This document shows positions 9,231-17,440 of a DNA stretch of 33,038 nt, in pieces. Source of the stretch: Pseudomonadota bacterium (GTDB lineage Bacteria; Pseudomonadota; Gammaproteobacteria; Burkholderiales; Rhodocyclaceae); NCBI GenBank assembly GCA_026399515.1, contig JAPLQT010000129.1:17084-50121 (forward strand), given 5' to 3'. The first letter of the stretch is position 1, and the number at the start of each line of letters is the position of its first letter. The notes under the pieces were generated by a model, which was given only the letters and a program-made list of their open reading frames with translations, had not been told where the DNA came from and ran no database searches. Position numbers and translations under genes: made by a program.

Positions 9231-9830
9231 TTAAGGCATCCGGGTAATGCGGTATACGGCCAGGCTTCCCAGGAAGTTATGCTCTTCGGTCACCAGTTTC
9301 CCCTGCTCGTCGAGCACCTGCCGATCGCGCACCAGGATATGCATCTCCTCGCACAGCGCCTCGAAATCCAGCATGGTGAAGAAACGCACATTGGGCGTGT
9401 CGAACCACTGATAAGGCAGATCCTCGGAAACCGGCATGCGGCCGCCCAACACCGCCAGGCGGTTCTTCCAGTAGCCGAAGTTGGGGAAGGAGACCACCGC
9501 CTCGCGTCCCACCCGCAGCATGGCGGTGAGGACATCCTGGGTGTGGCGTATGGTCTGCAAGGTGCGTGACAGCACCACGTGGTCGAAAGCCCCATCGACG
9601 AAGCCGGCCAGCCCGGCATCGAGATTGCTCTGGATCACGTTGATGCCGTTGGCGATGGCGGCCAGCACGTTGGCATCGTCGATATCGACTCCGTAGCCCC
9701 GCACCCCACGGGTCTCGATCAGCAGTTTGAGCAGTGCGCCGTCGCCGCAGCCCAGGTCAAGAACCCGCTCGCCGGGCTGAACCCAGCCGGCGATGACTTC
9801 GAAGTCCGGCCGATTGAGCAAATGGGTCAT
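9231..9830 (-). CDS. metW: Methionine biosynthesis protein MetW
   Basis: A 199-aa class I methyltransferase-fold protein found next to metX in many proteobacteria and needed for full MetX function. The SAM-type loop is [15 protein letters not shown] (about residues 20-34), followed by [11 protein letters not shown], and further on [19 protein letters not shown] and [36 protein letters not shown], all MetW-typical. The start ATG at 9830 overlaps the metX stop by 4 nt (ATGA), implying translational coupling and control by the same SAM-II leader. Confidence 0.95.
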   Translation of the reverse strand: MTHLLNRPDFEVIAGWVQPGERVLDLGCGDGALLKLLIETRGVRGYGVDIDDANVLAAIANGINVIQSNLDAGLAGFVDGAFDHVVLSRTLQTIRHTQDVLTAMLRVGREAVVSFPNFGYWKNRLAVLGGRMPVSEDLPYQWFDTPNVRFFTMLDFEALCEEMHILVRDRQVLDEQGKLVTEEHNFLGSLAVYRITRMP

Positions 9831-10963
9831 AGACCGATCCTCCCCAGATAGGCCCGCAAAACCGCGTGGTACTGCGGTTCTTCGAGGAGAAAGGAGTCGT
9901 GTCCGAAGCTGCTGGCTACTTCGGCATAGCTGACGTCCTGGTCGTTCTTCAGCAAGGCATTGACGATCTCCCGAGAGCGGGAGGGGGCGAAACGCCAGTC
10001 GGTGGTGAAAGAGACGACCAGGAATTTCGCCACGGCCGGCTTCAGCGCGGCGGCCAGATCGCCGTCATGGCGATGCGCCGGGTCGAAGTAATCGAGCGCC
10101 TTGGTCATCAGCAGATAGGTATTGGCGTCGAAAAAGCCGGCGAACTTGTCGCCCTGGGCGCGCAGGTAGGATTCGATCTCAAACTCGACGCCATAACCGA
10201 AACTGTAAGCGCCGGTATCGTTGCGCAGCACCCGGCCGAATTTTTCCCCCATCTGGTCGTCCGACAGATAGGTGATGTGGCCCAACATCCGCGCCAGCCG
10301 CAAGCCGCGCCTGGGCACCGTCGCATGTTCATAGAAATGGCCGCCGTGGAAGTCCGGGTCGGTGATGATAGCCTGACGCGCCACGTCGTTGAAGGCGATG
10401 TTCTGCGCCGTCAGCTTGGGCGCCGCGGCGATGACGAGCGCATGGCGGATGCGCTGCGGCAGGTCGATCGCCCATTGCAGCGCCTGCATGCCGCCGAGGC
10501 TGCCGCCGACCACCGCCGCCCAACTGGCGATGCCCAGGAAGTCGGCCAATTGCGCCTGCGCCTGTACCCAGTCGTCCACCGTGACCACCGGAAAATCGGC
10601 CCCCCAGGGCTTGCTGGTCGCCGGGTTGGGCGAGGAAGGTCCGGTCGAGCCGTGGCAGCCGCCGAGATTATTCACCCCGACGACGAAAAATCGTTCCGTA
10701 TCCAGCGGCCTGCCGGGGCCGATCAGGTTGTCCCACCAGCCGAGGCTCTTCGGCTGGTCGGCATACATGCCCGCGACATGGTGGTGGCCGGACAGCGCGT
10801 GGCAGACCAGGATGGCATTGGATTTGGCGGCGTTGAGCGTGCCGTAGGTCTCGTAGACCAGGTCGTAGGCCGGCAGCACGGCGCCGCTCCTCAATTGGAG
10901 GGGCGTATCGAAATGGGCGCTCTGTGGCGCGACTATGCCTACGCTGCTGTTCTTATTGCTCAC
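9827..10963 (-). CDS. metX: Homoserine O-acyltransferase MetX
   Basis: Alpha/beta-hydrolase enzyme that acylates homoserine, the entry step of methionine synthesis. The nucleophile elbow [13 protein letters not shown] carries the catalytic serine (about residue 153). [17 protein letters not shown] forms the substrate pocket, and the catalytic Asp and His lie in [12 protein letters not shown] and SSFGHDSFL. MetX proteins linked to metW can be acetyl- or succinyl-transferases; the donor cannot be settled by eye. The frame is open to a TTG at 10984, but a GTG at 10963 ([14 protein letters not shown]) gives the usual N-terminus. A SAM-II riboswitch and terminator lie immediately upstream. Confidence 0.94.
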   Translation of the reverse strand: MSNKNSSVGIVAPQSAHFDTPLQLRSGAVLPAYDLVYETYGTLNAAKSNAILVCHALSGHHHVAGMYADQPKSLGWWDNLIGPGRPLDTERFFVVGVNNLGGCHGSTGPSSPNPATSKPWGADFPVVTVDDWVQAQAQLADFLGIASWAAVVGGSLGGMQALQWAIDLPQRIRHALVIAAAPKLTAQNIAFNDVARQAIITDPDFHGGHFYEHATVPRRGLRLARMLGHITYLSDDQMGEKFGRVLRNDTGAYSFGYGVEFEIESYLRAQGDKFAGFFDANTYLLMTKALDYFDPAHRHDGDLAAALKPAVAKFLVVSFTTDWRFAPSRSREIVNALLKNDQDVSYAEVASSFGHDSFLLEEPQYHAVLRAYLGRIGL

Positions 10964-10986
10964 CGTTCTCACATCTTCGTTCAATT

Positions 10987-11019
10987 AAAAAACCCGATCG
11001 GCTTGCGCGGATCGGGTTT
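10987..11019 (-). terminator. Intrinsic terminator, expression platform of the metX SAM-II riboswitch
   Basis: On the minus strand the arms AAACCCGATC (11019-11010) and GATCGGGTTT (10999-10990) form a perfect 10-bp stem followed by a run of six T. It lies between the SAM-II aptamer and the metX start. The terminator loop contains CGCAAGC (11007-11001), which is complementary to GCTTGCG within the aptamer (11062-11056), a candidate antiterminator pairing. Confidence 0.85.
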
Positions 11020-11086
11020 CCCTGTTCCCCGCTTTAGCCGTATTTATCAAGCGCCCGCAAGCTGATGGTTCAAATCGGCGCCACAC
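11020..11086 (-). promoter_or_regulatory. SAM-II riboswitch (metX leader)
   Basis: Minus-strand leader of metX with the conserved SAM-II blocks in order: a GCGCC arm, GATTTGAACC, GCTTGC, the paired GGCGC arm, then TTGATAAATACGGCTAAA and a closing GGGG. The GCGCC/GGCGC stem and the following TGATAAA...GCTAAA segment reproduce the pseudoknot architecture of the SAM-II (metA leader) class. Binding of S-adenosylmethionine is expected to lower expression of metX-metW. A hairpin with a T-tract follows directly, so control is probably at transcription termination rather than only at the ribosome binding site. Confidence 0.92.
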
Positions 11087-11356
11087 GACGAAAATTACCG
11101 CACGACCCAGCAAATGTCAATGTCCCAGCTTGGCTTCGCCACCGTTATCCAACTTGTCATGCACAAAAATATTTCGTTCCATAGCTTTTCTGTAGCAAAT
11201 GTCAGCTATCGTCGCGACGACGAGGCGCAGATTTTCGAATACCGGATGGCGATCCGTTCAAAAAGCAGGGAAAATACGCATCTACCGGTGCAGACCTGGA
11301 GCACGAACAAGTCGTTCCGCTTCGTGCCAACATAGAAAAACAAGGAATTTGAAAGC
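11087..11356. other. Intergenic region between divergent metX and ugpC
   Basis: About 270 bp, more AT-rich than the flanks, between the divergent metX-metW and ugpC operons, so it should contain both promoters. A plus-strand frame of 73 codons (11114-11335) has no recognisable protein features and is considered chance. No clear operator palindrome was found. An AAGGA box sits 10 nt before the ugpC start. Confidence 0.5.
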
Positions 11357-12412
11357 ATGTCCGCAATCCAGTTGAAAAACGTCAGCCGGCAATGGGGTAG
11401 CCACTACGCCGTCAACGCCGCCAGCTTCTCGGTGCGCGAAGGCGCCTTCGCCGTGCTGCTGGGGCCGTCGGGCTGCGGCAAGTCCACCACGCTGCGGCTG
11501 ATCGCCGGCCTGGATCAACCCACCGCAGGTGAAATCCTGATTGCCGATAAGGACGTCACCGGCCTGCCGTCGGCGCAACGCAATATCGCCATGGTGTTCC
11601 AGTCCTACGCCCTGTTCCCGCATTTGAGCGTGGCCGAGAACATCCTGTTCGGCGTCAAGGTGCGCAAGGAACCGGCCGAGCACTTCCCGGCCCGCCTCCA
11701 GCGCGTCGCCGAGCTGCTGGGACTGACGCAATTGCTCGATCGCAAGCCGGGCCAGCTCTCCGGCGGACAGCAGCAGCGCGTCGCCCTGGGGCGCGCCATC
11801 ATCGCCGAGAAGCCGGTGTGCCTGATGGACGAACCGCTCTCCAATCTGGATGCCCAATTGCGCCACGAAATGCGCCGTGAGATCCGCGGGCTGCAACAGA
11901 AGCTCGGCATCACCATGGTGTATGTGACGCACGACCAGACCGAAGCCATGAGCATGGCCGACCAGGTGGTGCTGCTGCGCGACGGCCGCATCGAACAGGA
12001 CGCCACGCCCGACGAACTCTACGCGCGGCCGGCGACCACCTTCGCGGCGCGCTTCATCGGCACGCCTCCGATGAACATCCTGCGTCTGGCGGATGGCCCG
12101 CAAGGCGGCGTCATCGCGGGAGGGCAAGGCGAAGCGGTATGCAGCCAGCCAGGTGCCGGTCTGGAACTGGGAGTGCGTCCCGAGCACATCCATCTCGCGC
12201 CATCGGGCGGCATCCAGGCCAAGGTGCACAGCAGCGAATATTTCGGCGCCGACACCATCGTCGCCTGCAGCATCGGCGAGCAGGCTCTGTCGGTGCGGGC
12301 GCCGGGCAAAGTGGTGCTGGCCGCCGGCGAAAATATTTCGCTGGCATGGGAGCGCGAAGCCCAGCATTTTTTTGACGCGGCGACCGGTGGTCGACGCGAG
12401 GATGTCATCTGA
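11357..12412 (+). CDS. ugpC: Glycerol-3-phosphate/sugar ABC importer ATPase (UgpC-like)
   Basis: A 351-aa ATPase of the CUT1 (MalK/UgpC) group. Walker A is GPSGCGKSTT (about residue 36), the Q-loop is in MVFQSYALFPHLSV, the signature is LSGGQQQRVALGRA (about 134), Walker B is CLMDEPLSNLD (about 155) and the H-loop is VYVTHDQTEAM. A C-terminal TOBE/OB domain (LGVRPEHIHLAP) follows. It energises import by the UgpA-UgpE channel. It is first in the cluster, followed by ugpB 22 nt later. G3P as substrate is inferred from the glpD and glpK genes downstream; MalK-type ATPases alone cannot define the substrate. Confidence 0.88.
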   Translation: MSAIQLKNVSRQWGSHYAVNAASFSVREGAFAVLLGPSGCGKSTTLRLIAGLDQPTAGEILIADKDVTGLPSAQRNIAMVFQSYALFPHLSVAENILFGVKVRKEPAEHFPARLQRVAELLGLTQLLDRKPGQLSGGQQQRVALGRAIIAEKPVCLMDEPLSNLDAQLRHEMRREIRGLQQKLGITMVYVTHDQTEAMSMADQVVLLRDGRIEQDATPDELYARPATTFAARFIGTPPMNILRLADGPQGGVIAGGQGEAVCSQPGAGLELGVRPEHIHLAPSGGIQAKVHSSEYFGADTIVACSIGEQALSVRAPGKVVLAAGENISLAWEREAQHFFDAATGGRREDVI

Positions 12413-12434
12413 AGTCTTTCACTAGGAGATGGTA

Positions 12435-13733
12435 ATGAAAAAAACGTTGCTGCAAGCTTGGTCCTGTGCCGCCCTGGCTGCCGGTCTGCTGTTGTCGGGC
12501 GGCGCAGTCGCGCAAACGCCGGTCGAACTGACCCTGTATTACCCGGTCGCCGTCGGCGGCGGCGTCACCAAGACGATCGACCAGATGGCCAGCGATTTCG
12601 AGAAGGAGAATCCCGGCATCAAGGTCAAGCCGGTCTATGCCGGCACCTACCAGGAGAGCATCGTCAAGGCGCTCACCGCCTACAAGAGCGGCCAGCCGCC
12701 GCAACTGGCGGTGCTGCTATCGACCGACATGTTCACCCTGATCGACGAGGACGCCATCGTCCCGATCGACAGCCTGGCCACCAGCGCCGAGGACAAGAAA
12801 TGGCTGGGCAGCTATTACAAGAGCTTCATGAGCAACAGCCAGACCGGCGGCAAGACCTGGGGCGTGCCTTTCCAGCGCTCGACCATCGTGATGTACTGGA
12901 ACAAGGATCTGTTCAAGCAGGCCGGTCTCAATCCCGATCAGGCACCGGCCACCTGGGCGGAGATGACCGACTACGCCAAGAAGCTGACCAAGGCGGATGC
13001 CAGCGGCAATGTATCGCAGTGGGGCGTGAAGATACCTTCCACCGGCTTCCCCTACTGGCTGTTCCAGGGCCTAACCACGCCCAATGGCGCCCTGCTGATG
13101 AACGAAGCAGGCACCGAGACTTATTTCGACAAGCCCGCCGTGATCGAGGCGCTGCAATACTGGGTCGACCTGTCCGCCAAGCACAAGGTCATGCCCGGCG
13201 GCGCCATCGAATGGGGCACCACGCCCAAGGACTTCCTGGAGAAGAAGGTGGCGATGATCTGGACCACCACCGGCAACCTGACCAATATCCGCAGCAATGC
13301 CAGCTTCCCCTTCGGCGTGGCGATGCTGCCTGCCGCCAAGCACCGCGGCAGCCCGACCGGCGGCGGCAACTTCTACGTGTTCAAGAAGACCACGCCGGAA
13401 CAACAGCAGGCGGCGCTCAAATTCATGAAGTGGGTCACCAACCCCAAACACGCCGCGCAGTGGAGCATCGCCACCGGTTACGTGGCCGTCAGCCCCGAGG
13501 CATGGGAGACGCCGGAGATGAAGAAATACGTCGCCGAGGTACCCGCCGCCGCAGTCGCGCGCGACCAGTTGCAGTATGCCGTGGCGGAATTCTCCACGCA
13601 TGACAACCAGCGCGTCACCAAGGCCCTGAACGACGGTCTGCAAGCCGCGCTGACCGGGGCCAAGACGCCTGAGCAGGCCTTGAAGGACGCACAGCGCGAG
13701 GCGCAGCGCATCCTCAAACCTTACCAGCGCTGA
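12435..13733 (+). CDS. ugpB: Periplasmic glycerol-3-phosphate-binding protein (UgpB-like)
   Basis: A 432-aa family-1 extracellular solute-binding protein. It has a Sec signal peptide (MKKTLLQAWSCAALAAGLLL, probable cleavage after AVA near residue 27) and then VELTLYYPVAVGGGVTKTIDQMASDFEKENPGIKVKPVYAGTY, which parallels the N-terminal lobe of E. coli UgpB. PFQRSTIVMYWNKDLFKQAGL and ATTGYVAVSPEAW-like segments also match in position. The start ATG at 12435 has AGGAG 6 nt upstream. The ligand is probably sn-glycerol-3-phosphate or a glycerophosphodiester; a sugar or polyol ligand cannot be excluded from sequence alone. Confidence 0.85.
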   Translation: MKKTLLQAWSCAALAAGLLLSGGAVAQTPVELTLYYPVAVGGGVTKTIDQMASDFEKENPGIKVKPVYAGTYQESIVKALTAYKSGQPPQLAVLLSTDMFTLIDEDAIVPIDSLATSAEDKKWLGSYYKSFMSNSQTGGKTWGVPFQRSTIVMYWNKDLFKQAGLNPDQAPATWAEMTDYAKKLTKADASGNVSQWGVKIPSTGFPYWLFQGLTTPNGALLMNEAGTETYFDKPAVIEALQYWVDLSAKHKVMPGGAIEWGTTPKDFLEKKVAMIWTTTGNLTNIRSNASFPFGVAMLPAAKHRGSPTGGGNFYVFKKTTPEQQQAALKFMKWVTNPKHAAQWSIATGYVAVSPEAWETPEMKKYVAEVPAAAVARDQLQYAVAEFSTHDNQRVTKALNDGLQAALTGAKTPEQALKDAQREAQRILKPYQR

Positions 13734-13743
13734 ACAACGCACT

Positions 13744-13775
13744 GACGGCGGTCATCCAGACCGTCGTCGGTTTTT
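13744..13775 (+). terminator. Terminator-like hairpin between ugpB and ugpA
   Basis: GACGGCGGTC (13744-13753), a 5-nt loop and GACCGTCGTC (13759-13768) pair over 10 bp with one mismatch (G-G-rich end) and are followed by GGTTTTT. It sits 10 nt after the ugpB stop and 20 nt before ugpA. It probably causes partial termination or protects the upstream mRNA, giving more binding protein than permease. This is an inference from position and shape. Confidence 0.6.
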
Positions 13776-13794
13776 GAGGCTTCCATCGATCCGG

Positions 13795-14676
13795 ATGAAC
13801 CGCATCAACCTTCAACATCAAGTGACGGGCTGGCTGCTGCTGCTGCCGGCCATGCTGCTGCTGCTCGCCTTCACCCATTACCCGGCGGTGGCGACGCTGT
13901 GGCACAGCTTCTTCTCGACGCCCAAGGGCAGCCGTCCGGCGAGCTTCGTCGGTATCGAGAACTACCAGGTGATGATCGACGATCCGGTGTTCTGGCAGTC
14001 GCTGTGGAACAACCTGTACTTCTCGCTGGGCACCATCCCGCTGTCGATAGCCCTGGCCATCGCCATGGCGCTATGGGTCAATGGCCGGATAGCGGGACGC
14101 GGCTTTCTGCGGCTGTCTTATTTCACGCCCACGGTCCTGCCGATGATCGCCGTGGCGAACATCTGGCTGTTCTTCTACACGCCGCAATACGGCCTGCTGG
14201 AGCAGATCACCGGCTTCTTCGGGCTGCCCAGCCACAACTGGCTGGGCAGCCCGAGCACGGCGCTGGGTGCGCTGATCCTGGTGGCGATCTGGAAGGAAGC
14301 CGGCTTCTTCATGATTTTCTATCTCGCGGCCTTGCAGCAGATGTCGCCGGTGCTGGCCGAGGCTGCGGCGCTGGAAGGCGCGTCGCGCTGGCAGTATTTC
14401 TGGCGCGTGCTGTTCCCGCTGCTGATGCCGACCACCTTGTTCGTGCTGATCAACGCCCTGATCAATTCCTTCCGCCTGGTCGACCATATCATCGTCATGA
14501 CCCGGGGCGGGCCGGACAACGCCAGTTCGCTGCTGCTCTACTACATCTACCAGGTCGGCTTCAGCTATTGGGATTCGGCCTATGCCGCCGCGCTCACCAC
14601 AGTGCTGCTGGCAGTTCTCGGCACCACCGCCTTCATCAAGTTCCGTTTCCTCGACCGCAGGACCCATTACCAATGA
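13795..14676 (+). CDS. ugpA: ABC importer permease UgpA
   Basis: A 293-aa inner-membrane permease of the MalF/UgpA type with six hydrophobic segments. The cytoplasmic EAA loop reads EAAALEGASRWQYFWRVLFPLL (about residues 187-208) and contacts UgpC. It begins at MNRINLQHQVTGWLLLLPAMLL, where the first membrane helix starts early. The ATG at 13795 is preferred to an in-frame TTG 21 nt upstream. The stop overlaps the ugpE start by 4 nt (ATGA). Confidence 0.88.
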   Translation: MNRINLQHQVTGWLLLLPAMLLLLAFTHYPAVATLWHSFFSTPKGSRPASFVGIENYQVMIDDPVFWQSLWNNLYFSLGTIPLSIALAIAMALWVNGRIAGRGFLRLSYFTPTVLPMIAVANIWLFFYTPQYGLLEQITGFFGLPSHNWLGSPSTALGALILVAIWKEAGFFMIFYLAALQQMSPVLAEAAALEGASRWQYFWRVLFPLLMPTTLFVLINALINSFRLVDHIIVMTRGGPDNASSLLLYYIYQVGFSYWDSAYAAALTTVLLAVLGTTAFIKFRFLDRRTHYQ

Positions 14677-15512
14677 ACCGCCCGGAGCAAGCTTCGGAAC
14701 ATTTCGGGCGCGGCGGATACCTGCTCGAATCGGCTGCCGCCTGGCTGCTGGGCCTGCTGTGGATCTTGCCGCTGGCCTATGCAGTATGGACCGCCTTCCA
14801 CGCGCCGGAGTTTTCTACGCGGCTGGAACTGGGCGCGCCGCTGACCTTGCAGAACTTCGCCAACGCCTGGAATGCAGCGCCTTTCGCGCGCTATTTCCTC
14901 AACACCTTCCTGCTGGTCAGCATGATCCTGGCTGCGCAACTGGTGTTGTCCACACTGGCGGCCTATTCGTTCGCGCGCTTCGAGTTTCGCGGCCGCGACT
15001 TCATGTTCTTCCTGGTGTTGCTGCAACTGATGGTGATGCCCGACGTGCTGATCGTCGAGAACTACAACACCATGAATGTGCTGGGTCTGCGCGACACCCT
15101 GCTGGCCATCGGCCTGCCGTATTTCGCCTCCGCCTTCGGCATCTTCCTGCTGCGCCAGACTTTCAAGACGGTGCCGCGCGAACTCGAGGAAGCGGCGCGG
15201 GTCGAGGGCGCCAGCGCGCTGCAAGTGCTGCTCAAGGTCTATGTACCGCTGGCTAAGCCGGTCTATCTGGCCTATGCGCTGGTGTCCGTCAGCCATCACT
15301 GGAACAACTTCCTGTGGCCGCTGATCATCACCAACTCGGTCGAGTCGCGCCCGCTCACCGTCGGCCTGCAAGTCTTTTCCTCTACCGACCAGGGTGTGGA
15401 CTGGTCCATCATCACCGCCGCCACGCTGATGACTTCGGCGCCGCTGCTGATCGGCTTCCTGCTGTTCCAGCGCCAGTTCGTGCAGTCCTTCATGCGCGCC
15501 GGCATACGTTGA
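14673..15512 (+). CDS. ugpE: ABC importer permease UgpE
   Basis: A 279-aa partner permease of the MalG/UgpE type with six predicted membrane segments. The EAA motif is EEAARVEGASALQVLLKVYVPLAKP (about residues 172-196). It is coupled to ugpA by an ATGA overlap. It completes the importer; after it the operon is interrupted by a 192-bp gap before the EEP-family gene. Confidence 0.88.
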   Translation: MNRPEQASEHFGRGGYLLESAAAWLLGLLWILPLAYAVWTAFHAPEFSTRLELGAPLTLQNFANAWNAAPFARYFLNTFLLVSMILAAQLVLSTLAAYSFARFEFRGRDFMFFLVLLQLMVMPDVLIVENYNTMNVLGLRDTLLAIGLPYFASAFGIFLLRQTFKTVPRELEEAARVEGASALQVLLKVYVPLAKPVYLAYALVSVSHHWNNFLWPLIITNSVESRPLTVGLQVFSSTDQGVDWSIITAATLMTSAPLLIGFLLFQRQFVQSFMRAGIR

Positions 15513-15704
15513 CCTAACTCGCATGGTCGTCAGACGACCCCAGTGCCATGAAATCGTTTAAAGACAAGATTTACGCCCCGAAGGAAGTGGCCTTGGGCCA
15601 TGCCCCCACCCCCAACCCCCGCCCAAGCGAGGGCTACAAATTGCTCGCTGCGTTCGTGGGTCACCGGGCGCTTCGTAACTGTGTTTCACGCTAATGTTGA
15701 GAAT
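15513..15704 (+). repeat. Intergenic repeat-like DNA with C-rich tract
   Basis: A 192-bp gap between ugpE and the next gene. It contains a perfect hairpin GGTCGT-CAG-ACGACC (15525-15539) just after ugpE. It also has a run of four C-blocks (15603-15624: five C, A, five C, AA, five C, G, three C), so the minus strand fits the G-quadruplex pattern. The C-rich block with CCAAGCGAGGGC after it resembles the dispersed small repeats common between genes in betaproteobacteria. A 48-codon frame starting at 15548 crosses it and is not thought to be a gene. Confidence 0.45.
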
Positions 15705-16553
15705 ATGAAACTCATCACCTGGAACATCCAATCGTGCCGCGGCTGCGACGGCAAGGTGTCGCCGCAGCGCATCGTCGAACACGCCCGCACCCTGGCGGAT
15801 TTCGACGTGCTGTGCCTGCAGGAAGTTGCCGCCAACATGCCGGCCCTGCCCGGCTCGCAGGGCGAGAACCAGTTCGAGTTGCTGGCGGCCTTGCTGCCGA
15901 GGTACGCGGCGATACCCGGTGCCGCCGTCGACACCCTGGACGACAAAGGCCACCGCCGCGTCTTCGGCAACCTGATCCTGAGCCGTTACCCGGTGCTCCA
16001 GGTGCTGCGCCATCAACTGCCCTGGCCGGTCGATGCCGCGGTCACCAGCATGCCGCGCCTGCTGATCGAAGCCACGCTGGACACGCCGCTGGGTCCGTTG
16101 CGGGTCATGACGACCCACCTCGAATACTATTCCGACCGCCAGCGCGCCGCCCAGGTCGAGGCGATCCGCCAGGCCCACGCCCAAGCCTGCGCCCATGCCA
16201 ACGCAAGCGAGCCGCGCGACTCGGAGAACGGGCCTTTCCACTGGTATCCGAAAACGACGGCGGCGATACTCACCGGCGATTTCAACTTCAAGCCGGACGA
16301 TCCGCTGCACGACCGCCTACAGGCGCCGATCGACGCCGACACGCCGCCGCTGCTCGACCTCTGGCCACAACTCCATCCGGGACAGCCACAGCCCGACACC
16401 ATAGGCGTGCATGACCACGAGCAATGGCCCGAGGCTTACGCCTGCGATTTCATCCTGGCCAGCGCCGACCTGCTGCCGCGAGTCCGACAGGTGCGCGTCG
16501 ATTCCGCTACAAGTGCATCGGATCACCAGCCGATGCTGGTCTGCCTCGAATGA
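15705..16553 (+). CDS. Endonuclease/exonuclease/phosphatase (EEP) family protein
   Basis: A 282-aa cytosolic-looking metal-dependent phosphoesterase. EEP motifs in order: TWNIQSCRG (residues 5-13), CLQEVAAN with the metal-binding Glu, TTHLEYYSDRQRAAQ with the catalytic His, TGDFNFKPDD, and the terminal ASDHQPM with the His general base. Members cleave DNA, phospholipid or small phosphodiesters. The start ATG at 15705 (MKLITWNIQ) has GAG 4 nt upstream. The stop overlaps the HAD gene start (ATGA). Located between ugpE and glpD, it may hydrolyse glycerophosphodiesters in place of the missing UgpQ, but a nuclease role is possible. Confidence 0.82.
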   Translation: MKLITWNIQSCRGCDGKVSPQRIVEHARTLADFDVLCLQEVAANMPALPGSQGENQFELLAALLPRYAAIPGAAVDTLDDKGHRRVFGNLILSRYPVLQVLRHQLPWPVDAAVTSMPRLLIEATLDTPLGPLRVMTTHLEYYSDRQRAAQVEAIRQAHAQACAHANASEPRDSENGPFHWYPKTTAAILTGDFNFKPDDPLHDRLQAPIDADTPPLLDLWPQLHPGQPQPDTIGVHDHEQWPEAYACDFILASADLLPRVRQVRVDSATSASDHQPMLVCLE

Positions 16554-17362
16554 CGCGATCCGCCATGCGCCCGCTTCAGGAATTCACCGATGCCGCGGCC
16601 ATAGCCACGGTGTTCACCGATATCGACGATACCCTGACCCGGCATGGCCGCCTGGGCGCCACAGCCTATGCGGCGCTGGAGAACCTGCACGACGCCGGTC
16701 TGCGCGTAGTGCCGATTACAGGGCGGCCGGCCGGCTGGTGCGACCACATCGCCCGCACCTGGCCGGTGGACGGCGTGGTCGGCGAGAACGGCGCCTGCTA
16801 TTTCTGGTACGACTCGGAAGCCCGCAAGCTCAGGCAGCGCCACCTGCTCGACGCCACCACGCGCGCCGAAAATGCCGGCCGGCTGGGCCGCATGCGCGAC
16901 CTGATCCTGGGCGAAGTGCCCGGCTGCGGCGTCGCTTCGGACCAGTTCTGCCGCCTCTACGATCTCGCCATCGACTTCTGCGAGGACGTGCCGGCGCTGC
17001 CGCGCGCCGCGGTCGATCGCATCGTCGAGCTGATGACGCGGGACGGCATGACGGCCAAGATCAGTTCTATCCACGTCAACGGCTGGTACGGCGATTACGA
17101 CAAGTTGTCGATGACGCGGCTGTTCGTGCGCGAGCGCTGGGGACTCGAACTCGACGAGGTGCGCGAGCGCTGCGTCTTTGTCGGCGACTCGCCCAACGAT
17201 GCGCCGATGTTCCGTTACTTTCCCAATTCCGTCGGCGTCGCCAATGTCCGCGACTTTGCCGACCGGCTGGAATTCGCGCCGGCCTATGTCACCGGTGCAT
17301 CCCACGGCGACGGCTTTGCCGAACTGGCCGGCTGCCTGCTCGCAGCGCGCACCGTGCCTTGA
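16550..17362 (+). CDS. HAD-superfamily (IIB) phosphatase
   Basis: A 270-aa haloacid-dehalogenase hydrolase with motif I FTDIDDTLT (about residue 20), motif II in VPITGRPAGW, motif III lysine in the TAKISSIHVNGWYGDYDK region and motif IV VFVGDSPNDAPMFRYF. The cap type and length fit subfamily IIB, which includes mannosyl-3-phosphoglycerate, sucrose and trehalose phosphatases and Cof-like enzymes. The start is ATG 16550, overlapping the EEP stop; an ATG 15 nt later is an alternative. It is translationally coupled to the EEP gene and precedes glpD by 78 nt, so a sugar- or glycerol-phosphate substrate is likely but not proven. Confidence 0.82.
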   Translation: MTRSAMRPLQEFTDAAAIATVFTDIDDTLTRHGRLGATAYAALENLHDAGLRVVPITGRPAGWCDHIARTWPVDGVVGENGACYFWYDSEARKLRQRHLLDATTRAENAGRLGRMRDLILGEVPGCGVASDQFCRLYDLAIDFCEDVPALPRAAVDRIVELMTRDGMTAKISSIHVNGWYGDYDKLSMTRLFVRERWGLELDEVRERCVFVGDSPNDAPMFRYFPNSVGVANVRDFADRLEFAPAYVTGASHGDGFAELAGCLLAARTVP

Positions 17363-17440
17363 GATTGGTATGAGAACGACTCGAATCCCAATCACGATAC
17401 TATTGCGGCATTCTCACCAACACCACCAAGAAAGGATGCA

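Noticed and set aside
11114-11335. 73-codon plus-strand frame upstream of ugpC
   Set aside because: It fills the divergent promoter region, has no domain or ribosome binding site and unusual codon use.
15548-15694. 48-codon plus-strand frame between ugpE and the EEP gene
   Set aside because: It crosses the C-rich repeat-like tract, gives a Pro-rich sequence with no domain, and its start lacks a clear Shine-Dalgarno.
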